7,818 nucleotides of DNA. Origin: Balneolales bacterium (GTDB lineage: Bacteria; Bacteroidota; Rhodothermia; Balneolales; Natronogracilivirgulaceae). Below are positions 1-6,115 of the stretch, in pieces (position 1 is the first letter of the stretch; each line of letters starts with the position of its first letter). The position numbers and the translations under genes are program-made. The notes under the pieces were generated by a model that saw only the letters and a program-made list of their open reading frames with translations, had not been told where the DNA came from and did not search any database. The DNA is taken from positions 1 through 7,818 of the forward strand of contig SLQI01000198.1 in NCBI GenBank assembly GCA_007131535.1, in the 5' to 3' direction.

Positions 1-153
1 AGTAACCGGCTTCTGCCTGATTATTGCAATCTTGTTTAAACCCGTATGATGATGATTGCCGGGTTTGGCTGTAAACTCTTGAGCGCAATAATAAAGCAGC
101 AAAACTCAACGTGAACTACATCCGGTCGTTTACCATTCCCGGTTTTTATATCC
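1..153. other. Left-edge stretch with no identifiable gene
   Basis: No convincing coding region is visible here. Plus frame 1 is open from the edge for 12 codons (ending in residues PDYCNLV) and stops at 37-39. A minus-strand frame is open from about position 102 to the edge with a possible TTG start but no ribosome binding site and no recognisable protein. Either could be a fragment of a neighbouring gene outside the window; neither can be named. Confidence 0.3.
38..66. repeat. Inverted repeat downstream of the UPF0489 gene, possible weak terminator
   Basis: Seven bases AAACCCG at 38-44 are exactly complementary in reverse to CGGGTTT at 60-66, with a 15-base loop containing a GAT triplet run. 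It lies about 90 bases beyond the stop of the minus-strand UPF0489 gene. In the minus-strand transcript the hairpin would be followed by TTTAAAC rather than a real U tract, so terminator function is weakly supported. A plus-strand frame open from the left edge also ends here, with TAA at 37-39, so the hairpin could instead follow an unseen gene on the left. Confidence 0.25.
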
Positions 154-1005
154 CTAATCCTCTCTGAAATACTTTCGCCAGCGGCAGCCGTGATGCAGAA
201 GGGAAGGGCTGAATAATAAACCATCAATCCGGTTGAGGATCTGCGTCATCATTTTTATCCCCCCGCAAAATTGGGGTTCGGTGGCTATTGTGATCCCGAC
301 AAGATCCGGAAATAGAGTTGCCGGAAGCATGGCTTGCGGACCTATGATTCGGGCAATCTCCGGATCAGACATGCGGTTGACATGGGCCCCGCCGCCAATA
401 AATTCCGGACTATTGGTGAAATAATCGAGATCTATATCCAGGATAACCTTCCGATTACTATGATGACTTCGGTAGTGTTTTAAGGCTTCGGCAAGAGAGT
501 GAAACTTGTTGATGCTGTGCTGCTTGCCGTTTCGATCAAGGATTTGATCCGGACCCCGGAAGCGCTGTTTATATACCAGCCACACATCATTGATAATCCC
601 GAGCCATGCGGCGGTCAGAATCTGACTGTCATTATATGGACTCATGTTGCGCCAGATATTCCAGGAAAGGTCTGCTTTTGATAGCTGATTAAAATTCTGA
701 AATGCCTGCTTGGCTTCATCTTCCGGATCCGCCAGATCAAGGTGCCAGTCGAGGCTGAATAAATCGGGTGGTACAGTGGTTTGGCATTCGGTCCAATAAA
801 AAAGTGCAAACCGATGCTCTTGAGTCAGCGCAACATTTACCTGACCTTCTGAATGAACCGGGTGATCCAAAGTAACCCTGTATGTATTCGGCGGGCAATC
901 TGCTTCCGGTTTCGGATGCCAAAACTCCTCTTCCATATATGATGAACAGAATGATAAGTGGTGCGGGTTATTATCAATAATTAACTCGAATCCGGTAAAT
1001 TTCAA
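154..1005 (-). CDS. UPF0489-family protein, putative arginase-fold metal enzyme (function unknown)
   Basis: A 283-residue protein of the UPF0489 family, the family that includes human C5orf22; no reaction is established as far as I know. The diagnostic parts are visible: a QEHRFALFYW segment at 62-71, DLFSLDWHLD at 81-90 and VILDIDLDYF at 187-196, then TEPQFCGG at 242-249. The H64, D86-x-H88-x-D90 and D190-x-D192-x-D194 pattern resembles the metal ligands of the arginase/ureohydrolase fold, and I recall the family being described as arginase related. No signal peptide or membrane segment is seen, so it is probably cytoplasmic. The start is TTG at 1005-1003: an in-frame TAA at 1017-1015 rules out a longer protein. 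The next ATG, residue 24, would discard the DNNPHH segment at 11-16 that looks like the family's N-terminus. No clear ribosome binding site precedes either start. The gene lies 122 bases behind the PBP gene and may be cotranscribed or separate. Confidence 0.75.
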   Translation of the reverse strand: MKFTGFELIIDNNPHHLSFCSSYMEEEFWHPKPEADCPPNTYRVTLDHPVHSEGQVNVALTQEHRFALFYWTECQTTVPPDLFSLDWHLDLADPEDEAKQAFQNFNQLSKADLSWNIWRNMSPYNDSQILTAAWLGIINDVWLVYKQRFRGPDQILDRNGKQHSINKFHSLAEALKHYRSHHSNRKVILDIDLDYFTNSPEFIGGGAHVNRMSDPEIARIIGPQAMLPATLFPDLVGITIATEPQFCGGIKMMTQILNRIDGLLFSPSLLHHGCRWRKYFRED

Positions 1006-1021
1006 TATAAATATTTAGACG

Positions 1022-1080
1022 GAACCCAACCCAACACCTCACTATCCGCAATAAGCAAAGGCTGCGGAGAAGCCGGGTTC
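1022..1080 (-). terminator. Nested inverted repeats between PBP1A and UPF0489 genes, possible terminator or RNA structure
   Basis: GAACCC at 1022-1027 is the reverse complement of GGGTTC at 1075-1080. Nested inside, TCCGCA at 1045-1050 is the reverse complement of TGCGGA at 1063-1068, with a 12-base loop. In the minus-strand transcript these form a two-tier stem 48 bases after the PBP stop codon. No U tract follows, so intrinsic termination is uncertain; it could be an mRNA-stabilising or attenuating structure. I saw no better promoter or RNA gene in the gap. Confidence 0.35.
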
Positions 1081-1127
1081 GTCAGAATATTGCTTGTACA
1101 CCCGGAATTATCTTGAATGCCAACAGA

Positions 1128-3551
1128 TTACCACGTAATACGGGATGGCCGGTCTTCTTCTTCTCGGCGATCCGTATCTTCGGTTTCCATTATCATACCT
1201 GCAGGCTGCTGAAATGCCTCGGTAGACCAGTAAACATCGTTGTCCCTTTTTACCTGGTCTATAAAACGCGCCACTACGGGCAAAGCAGACCGTGATCCCT
1301 GACCAACCTGGCTGCCCTGCGGGAACCGGATTCTTCTATCTTCTCCGCCGACCCATGCCCCCATGACAACCTGTGGAGTCATTCCTACAAACCAGGCGTC
1401 GGCACTGTTTTCCGTGGTTCCGGTTTTGCCGGCCATATCCTGATTGAAACCGTCAACCCGCCACCGAAGGCTCATTCCGGTTCCGCTTCTGATAACGTCC
1501 CTCATCATATCCAGAACGTAATAAGCGGTTTCCGGATTGATTACCTCTTCCTGGTGCTGACTGTGAAATTCAGCAAGTATGTTTCCGTCTTTATCTTCGA
1601 TGCGGCTTATTGCCACAGGCTCAACATATACCCCCTGGTTTGCAAAAGTTGCGTAAGCACTGGTCATTTCCAGCAGACTTGCTTCGGCAGTTCCCAGAAC
1701 AATGGAAGGGTAACGGTTGATAGTACCCCGGAATCCCATCTGTTCGGCGAGGTCTGCAATTCGGTTTACGGCAGGTGTAAGTTCTTCCAGCCGGTTGGTT
1801 TCAGGGTTACCCGCCAGTTCCGGCAAAAGACGAACCGTCACATTATTACTGGAGCGCGCCAGTGCTTGACGCAGGGTGATGTTATCAAAAGAAGATGTTT
1901 GGTGGTCCCGCGGACTCCAGCGGGATCCGCTGGCATCGAAAAAACTGACCGGGTAACTGGAAAACCTGTCATGGGGACGGTAGCCATTGTCGATAGCAAC
2001 AGTATACACAAAAGGTTTGAAGGTTGAGCCGGTTTGCCTCCTGGACTGATAGACATTATCTCTCTGGATCTGTCCGTAATCCGTACCGCCAACCCAGAAT
2101 TTGACCTCTCCTGAAGAGGGGTCCAGCCCTACAAATCCGCCTTCAATACGAAACCTTGCCTGCTTCAATGAGTCTGCGAAGGCTTCATCTTCCCACAGTT
2201 TTTCGAGGGCCTCATCCTGAGAAATTCCCTCAGATACCAGTTCCTGATAGGTGTCGGTTTCCCGAATAAAGCTGTCAAATATCCGGGGGAAGCGATCAAG
2301 AAACTCATCCATATACTCATCGTTGGTCCAAACTCGCTCAAATTCACTTTGTACAGAACGAACCTGTTGTTCAAGTGACCGCTGAGCATGTTGCTGCATT
2401 CGTGAGTCAATGGTGGTATGGATTACCAGCCCGTCCCGTTCCAGATCATACCCGTTCTCTTCAGCCCAGTCTCGAACCTGCTGCCGTACATATTGACCGA
2501 AATAACGGGACTGTTGCCCTTGTCTGAACGGCGGGTTATAATCAAGATCGATTTCTTCTTCCCGCAGTGAGTTGAATTCTTCGGGATCAAGGAAGCCATG
2601 CCTTGTCATCAAAGAGAGTACCACATTGCGTCTCATAATTGATGCTTCCGGACGGGTTCGCGGATTAAACATTGAGGTCGCTTTCAGGGAGCCAACCAAT
2701 GTAGCCGCTTCCAGTACATTGAGGTCACTGGCCGGTTTGTTGAAATGAGTCATTGCAGCCGTTTCGATACCGTAGGCACTATTGCTGAACTCTACGGTAT
2801 TCAAATACATTTCAATGATTTCCCTTTTTGTGTAATTGCGCTCAATTTGAATGGCGGTAATCATTTCCCGCAGTTTTCGCTGTACACTCACCTCACGGCC
2901 GATTTGACGGTACAGGTTACGAGCAAGCTGCTGGGAAATAGTTGAACCTCCCTGAGGATCCCCCCGCAATATGTGATACGGAATGGATAAGGTTCGATAC
3001 ATGTCCATTCCCCAGTGATTAAAATATCGATGGTCCTCGGTAGAGATCAGAGCATTGATCACGTGCTCTGAGATTTCTTCGTAGCGTACCGCGGTTCTGT
3101 TTTCGGTGAAATATTTATCCAGAACCTCGCCGTCCTTACTCATAACAAACGAAGCGACGTCGGTACGCGGGTTTTCAAGCTCTTCAAGAGAGGGGAGTCC
3201 CTGAGCCAGGTAGAGGAAAAAAATGATTCCGAGAATCAGGCAAGCGAGCACGAAAATTGCGAATCCACGCATAATTTGCATCCAGGATACCCCGTCGTTG
3301 TTTCCACCATTGGGGTTATGAGCGGATGAATCGGGATCATCAGAGGTCGGGGGCTGATTTCCTGAACCTCCCTTCCTGGAAAAGAACGAACTCCACCGGC
3401 TGCTGCTTTGTTTGCCATCCGATTTTCCGGCAGGTGATGAGCTGTCATCTTCAGCCGATGATTGCCGGTTCCGTTTTTCCAATTGTTGACGGCGGTACTC
3501 CGGGTCGTTAAAATACCGGTCAAGCTCGTCGTTGTTATGATCCTGGCTCAT
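1128..3551 (-). CDS. mrcA: Class A penicillin-binding protein, PBP1A type (glycosyltransferase plus transpeptidase)
   Basis: A bifunctional peptidoglycan synthase of 807 residues that polymerises lipid II and cross-links stem peptides in the periplasm, anchored in the inner membrane. Order of parts: a cytoplasmic Ser/Asp/Gly-rich tail (1-93), one membrane helix (about 94-116), a GT51 domain, then a transpeptidase. GT51 motifs are EDHRYFNHWG at 172-181 (catalytic E172), GGSTISQQLARN at 201-212, RKLREM at 225-230 and KREIIEMYLN at 242-251. Transpeptidase motifs are STFK at 509-512 (acylated Ser509, Lys512), SSN at 567-569 and KTGT at 709-712, so both activities look intact. A charged, helix-like stretch (about 398-468) separates the domains, and the C-terminal tail is acidic. 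The ATG at 3551 overlaps the LpxH-like gene by 17 bases; only a distant GGA is seen upstream, so translation may be coupled. The symbol mrcA (also ponA) is by family resemblance. Confidence 0.96.
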   Translation of the reverse strand: MSQDHNNDELDRYFNDPEYRRQQLEKRNRQSSAEDDSSSPAGKSDGKQSSSRWSSFFSRKGGSGNQPPTSDDPDSSAHNPNGGNNDGVSWMQIMRGFAIFVLACLILGIIFFLYLAQGLPSLEELENPRTDVASFVMSKDGEVLDKYFTENRTAVRYEEISEHVINALISTEDHRYFNHWGMDMYRTLSIPYHILRGDPQGGSTISQQLARNLYRQIGREVSVQRKLREMITAIQIERNYTKREIIEMYLNTVEFSNSAYGIETAAMTHFNKPASDLNVLEAATLVGSLKATSMFNPRTRPEASIMRRNVVLSLMTRHGFLDPEEFNSLREEEIDLDYNPPFRQGQQSRYFGQYVRQQVRDWAEENGYDLERDGLVIHTTIDSRMQQHAQRSLEQQVRSVQSEFERVWTNDEYMDEFLDRFPRIFDSFIRETDTYQELVSEGISQDEALEKLWEDEAFADSLKQARFRIEGGFVGLDPSSGEVKFWVGGTDYGQIQRDNVYQSRRQTGSTFKPFVYTVAIDNGYRPHDRFSSYPVSFFDASGSRWSPRDHQTSSFDNITLRQALARSSNNVTVRLLPELAGNPETNRLEELTPAVNRIADLAEQMGFRGTINRYPSIVLGTAEASLLEMTSAYATFANQGVYVEPVAISRIEDKDGNILAEFHSQHQEEVINPETAYYVLDMMRDVIRSGTGMSLRWRVDGFNQDMAGKTGTTENSADAWFVGMTPQVVMGAWVGGEDRRIRFPQGSQVGQGSRSALPVVARFIDQVKRDNDVYWSTEAFQQPAGMIMETEDTDRREEEDRPSRITW

Positions 3552-4404
3552 ACGTATTATTTAATTCCAGTGAAAGAGTCGCTTCAGTTTTAGTGCTGGT
3601 TTCACTCCACTTAACGGGATGAAACTCCTTATTGGCATACAATATCAGGCTCCGCTCAGCAAAAAAGTTACCTGTATTAAGATAACGCCTGTGCTTAAGT
3701 TTTTCATCCCTTCTGTAATGATGATGACCACATATCACAACATCAGTGTGGCCTTCTTCCAAGATTCTGCGGCACCATAAATCAAGTTTATCCCTGCTTT
3801 TGCGGGATGGTTTGAGGCTGCTGAGCTTCGAAAACCATTTCATCAACCACAATCCCGCAGGTTCCGGAAATACGCTCTGATACATTTTTACAAAGTTACT
3901 GTTCCTTAGCAATCGATGTAGCAAGGGACGTGGAATACCCCAGGATTGGTCCGATAAACCATCACCATGCAGTAATAATACCCGCCTGTTGTTCCATGTG
4001 ACTATGCGGTATTCATGTTCAACATCAATTCCACATTCTGAAAAAAAAGAATGCATCCAGTTATCGTGGTTTCCGGTGATGTAAAGAATGGGAAACCCGT
4101 TAGCTGCCATTTTTGTTAGCTTTTGAACCACTTTTTCTGCCAATACAGGGCGTGAACCGGGGTACTCCATCCAAAAGTCGAATAAATCCCCGAGTATGAT
4201 AAGCCCGGTACAGTTCTCCCGGCAGTAATCCAGCAGTTTGAGAAACGACTCTTCGATTTCTCTGTTAACAGCCCGGCTAAAACCGCCTAAATGAACATCC
4301 GCAACAATGAGTACCCGGCGATCCGGCTCCGGGGTGTGAAGTGGTTCAGTCAATTCCGAAGATATTTTTCCACTCTTCAACTTCGTGCTCATCAAGCTCA
4401 ACAC
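3535..4404 (-). CDS. lpxH: LpxH-like UDP-2,3-diacylglucosamine diphosphatase (metallophosphoesterase)
   Basis: A calcineurin-type metallophosphoesterase of up to 289 residues, probably cleaving UDP-2,3-diacylglucosamine to lipid X plus UMP in lipid A synthesis at the cytoplasmic face of the inner membrane. The two-metal ligand set is complete: ADVHLG at 35-40 (D36, H38), GDLFDFW at 72-78 (D73), GNHDNW at 111-116 (N112, H113), LLHGDG at 144-149 (H146) and GHHHY at 226-230 (H227, H229). GDLFDFW and HGDG are LpxH-like. However, proteobacterial LpxH has GNRD where this has GNHD, as in the Bacteroidota homologues I recall, so the exact substrate is inferred. The start is taken as GTG at 4404, because GGAG at 4417-4414 sits 9 bases upstream; ATG at 4392 is the alternative but has no site at proper spacing. 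The gene overlaps the NYN gene by 59 bases and the PBP gene by 17, indicating one operon. Confidence 0.84.
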   Translation of the reverse strand: MLSLMSTKLKSGKISSELTEPLHTPEPDRRVLIVADVHLGGFSRAVNREIEESFLKLLDYCRENCTGLIILGDLFDFWMEYPGSRPVLAEKVVQKLTKMAANGFPILYITGNHDNWMHSFFSECGIDVEHEYRIVTWNNRRVLLLHGDGLSDQSWGIPRPLLHRLLRNSNFVKMYQSVFPEPAGLWLMKWFSKLSSLKPSRKSRDKLDLWCRRILEEGHTDVVICGHHHYRRDEKLKHRRYLNTGNFFAERSLILYANKEFHPVKWSETSTKTEATLSLELNNTYEPGS

Positions 4405-4837
4405 CCGGGTCTTCTCCGGGCACGGGTTTTCCTGAAGGGGAATCTGAATGTTTTTGTTCGCGAGTAAACTCGTCAGTAAGTTCCTTTACCGACACTACAT
4501 CACAACCGGCTTGCCTGGCATAAGACTGTACCTCATGATCATCGCTGACCACCGTCCACTGATTCCGGGATTTCTTTTTTCTGAGCATGTTTCGGATGAT
4601 CAAATCAGCCGGCTTGTTTCCGCTGAACTCAATTTTCAGTGAGTCGGGCTGACCAGGCACTTGTATCGGGTGCCCGTCGAAGACCAGAAATGCGGATCGG
4701 TTATACTTCCGGCACAATTGCTCCAAACATTGCATCACAACGGTAATACCTTCCAGGCGATTGCGACTGTAAGCCTCGCCGGCATGCGGAAGTTTATGCA
4801 TCAGATTGTGTGCATCAACCAACCATTTGCGTCGCAT
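4346..4837 (-). CDS. YacP-like NYN/PIN-fold predicted ribonuclease
   Basis: A 163-residue protein of the NYN domain family, of which Bacillus YacP (Rae1), a ribosome-associated mRNA endonuclease, is the best studied member. The PIN-like acidic site is present: LVDAHN at 6-11 (D8, N11), LVFDGHP at 51-57 (D54), PADLIIRN at 76-83 (D78) and VSDDHEV at 97-103 (D99, D100), the usual layout of metal-binding acids. The NYN core ends near residue 120. The remaining 40 residues are polar and Pro/Glu/Asp-rich, ending in an acidic helix that could be a binding tail. The ATG at 4837 lies 3 bases after the stop of the polyprenyl synthase gene, with GGA 11 bases upstream inside that gene, so it is the second gene of the operon. 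The target RNA is unknown. The closeness to Rae1 is by fold and motif only; I cannot tell whether it acts on ribosomes. Confidence 0.84.
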   Translation of the reverse strand: MRRKWLVDAHNLMHKLPHAGEAYSRNRLEGITVVMQCLEQLCRKYNRSAFLVFDGHPIQVPGQPDSLKIEFSGNKPADLIIRNMLRKKKSRNQWTVVSDDHEVQSYARQAGCDVVSVKELTDEFTREQKHSDSPSGKPVPGEDPGVELDEHEVEEWKNIFGID

Positions 4838-4840
4838 AAG

Positions 4841-5869
4841 CTACTTTTTCCGATTGATAACAAATTGTATGAAACTTTCCAGGTCGTCTCTTTCCCTGCT
4901 TTCCGGAAGTTGGTGTAGTTTTTCAACTGCTATGCCGGCATATTGTTGCATTTTGGACCGGGCATAGTCAACACCTTTTTTCTCGCGTACAAAAGCAATA
5001 ATTTCATCAATATCCGACCGGTTTTTCTTTTTATTCCGAAATTTCCGTTTGATGGCTTTTCGTTCAAAATACCCGGCCCGGTCCAGCGAAGCGATGAGCG
5101 GTAATGTTATTTTACGTTCAATGATATCGTTGCCTTTGGATTTTTCCGAGTTGGTTTGCTCATAATCAAAGAGATCATCCCGAATCTGAAATGCGATGCC
5201 CATATTAAGTCCCACTTCTCTCATCAGTTCCCGATGATGGTTGTTATCGGTAGCGCTTATTGTCCCGCATTCGGTACAAGCGGATATCAGGCTTGCTGTT
5301 TTCTCCGAAATGATCCGGTAATATTTTTCTTCGGTCATGTTCAGCAGCTTGGCCGCTTTTAACTGGCGCAGCTCACCTTCGCTCATTTTCTTAACAGCTG
5401 TAGAAAGTACGCGCAGCAGTTCAAACTCTTCATTTTCGAGAGCCACCAATAACCCTTTGGAGAGTAAATAATCTCCGAGCAGTACGCTGGCCTTGCTTTT
5501 CCACAATTTATTGATACTTAAAAACCCTCTTCTTCGGTCGGCATCATCCACTACATCGTCGTGAATAAGCGTGGCGGAATGAAGCAGCTCAATCATGGTG
5601 GCTGCGGTATAGCTGCGTTCGGTAACATCCCCAAACATCCTCGCGGAAAGAAATACCAAAATGGGGCGCATCTGCTTACCTTTAGTAACCAGCATGTAGG
5701 AGAGGATCTGGTTTAGCAGGAATACGTCGGTTCGAAGAGCTTTTTTGAAATACTTGTTGAAAGCTTTCAGATCACCGGAAACGGGTTGCTTTAGTTCGTT
5801 GATGGATCTGTACGTATTCTGTTTTGCGGCAGAAACAGATGTAGATTTTACCTCTTCGGTTTCTAACAT
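4841..5869 (-). CDS. ispB: Long-chain trans-polyprenyl diphosphate synthase (octa/hepta-prenyl type)
   Basis: A 342-residue all-helical prenyltransferase that adds isopentenyl diphosphate units to an allylic diphosphate, most likely to make the side chain of menaquinone. Motifs: GKQMRP at 64-69 (substrate-binding Lys and Arg), the first Asp-rich motif DDVVD at 104-108 followed by RRRG at 112-115, GDYLLSKG at 132-139, KT at 190-191, QIRDDLFD at 228-235 (second Asp-rich motif) and GND at 246-248. The residues four and five places before the first motif are Thr100 and Ala99, small rather than Phe/Tyr, which in this family points to a long product rather than C15. About 30 N-terminal residues are poorly conserved-looking. 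The exact chain length cannot be read from the sequence, so the symbol is a family-level label (it could equally be called hepS/hepT-like). ATG at 5869 is the first gene of the minus-strand operon; no strong ribosome binding site is seen. Confidence 0.93.
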   Translation of the reverse strand: MLETEEVKSTSVSAAKQNTYRSINELKQPVSGDLKAFNKYFKKALRTDVFLLNQILSYMLVTKGKQMRPILVFLSARMFGDVTERSYTAATMIELLHSATLIHDDVVDDADRRRGFLSINKLWKSKASVLLGDYLLSKGLLVALENEEFELLRVLSTAVKKMSEGELRQLKAAKLLNMTEEKYYRIISEKTASLISACTECGTISATDNNHHRELMREVGLNMGIAFQIRDDLFDYEQTNSEKSKGNDIIERKITLPLIASLDRAGYFERKAIKRKFRNKKKNRSDIDEIIAFVREKKGVDYARSKMQQYAGIAVEKLHQLPESRERDDLESFIQFVINRKK

Positions 5870-5916
5870 GAATTTATCAATGACTGCTGAATGAGCGTAA
5901 TTATTTAGACTGAAGT

Positions 5917-5946
5917 AAAAAATAGGGATAATCTTTGTTAATTAAA
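5917..5946 (-). promoter_or_regulatory. Candidate Bacteroidota-type promoter for the ispB-NYN-lpxH-mrcA operon
   Basis: Read on the minus strand, TATTTTTT (5924-5917) matches TAnnTTTG except for the last base. TTTA (5946-5943) lies 18 bases upstream at about the place of the -33 box. Transcription would begin near 5910 and give a leader of roughly 40 bases. The match is partial in an A/T-rich stretch, so confidence is low. Confidence 0.28.
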
Positions 5947-5987
5947 GTGCCCTGAAAACGAAAAGCTAACGTTACTCTGTTTATGCA

Positions 5988-6059
5988 AGTTGCACATGGG
6001 AGGCTACGTGCTTAGTTTAGCACAGCTTTTTATACGGATATATTTGCGGGCGTGCAACT
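5988..6059. repeat. 8-base inverted repeat and inner dyad bracketing the pfkA promoter
   Basis: AGTTGCAC at 5988-5995 is the exact reverse complement of GTGCAACT at 6052-6059. Between them is a second dyad, GTGCT at 6008-6012 with AGCAC at 6019-6023. The GTGC/GCAC word occurs six times between 5947 and 6084. The arms flank the candidate -33/-7 region of pfkA, and the right arm falls at the expected transcription start. This would suit a pair of operator half-sites, but no known regulator consensus is recognised. Confidence 0.35.
6016..6046 (+). promoter_or_regulatory. Candidate Bacteroidota-type promoter for pfkA-pgi
   Basis: TATATTTG at 6039-6046 is a perfect match to the TAnnTTTG -7 element of the Bacteroidota primary sigma factor. 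TTTA at 6016-6019 lies 19 bases upstream, at the usual spacing for a TTTG-like -33 box. The predicted start is near 6052-6055, leaving a leader of about 60 bases. A second weaker candidate overlaps it upstream: TTG at 5990-5992 with TAGTTTAG at 6013-6020, 20 bases apart. Confidence 0.5.
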
Positions 6060-6102
6060 AACCCATATCAGTATTATCAGGCACATTACTTAAAAAATAT
6101 TA

Positions 6103-6115
6103 GGGAAAAGTCGTG
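6103..6115 (+). promoter_or_regulatory. Ribosome binding site and GTG start of pfkA
   Basis: AGGGA at 6102-6106 is followed, six bases on, by GTG at 6113. This is the clearest Shine-Dalgarno-like site in the window. The GTG is fixed as the start by this site and because the protein begins IKNIGVFTSGGD, as PFK family members do. Confidence 0.7.

Noticed and set aside
36..227. 63-codon minus-strand frame over the UPF0489 3' end
   Set aside because: Overlaps the real gene's C-terminus out of frame, with no domain or start signal; its tail is an Ile/Pro run from the GAT repeat.
1554..2027. 157-codon plus-strand open frame
   Set aside because: It runs antisense through the transpeptidase domain of the PBP gene, has no recognisable domain or ribosome binding site, and the motif-bearing minus-strand protein fully explains the region.
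4841..5869. Farnesyl or geranylgeranyl diphosphate synthase
   Set aside because: Short-chain enzymes of this type usually carry a bulky aromatic residue 4-5 places before the first Asp-rich motif; here Ala99 and Thr100 occupy those places, favouring a long-chain product.
5870..6112. tRNA, small RNA or riboswitch in the divergent spacer
   Set aside because: No cloverleaf, no conserved riboswitch core and no terminator with a U run is visible; the symmetry is better explained as promoter-region sites.
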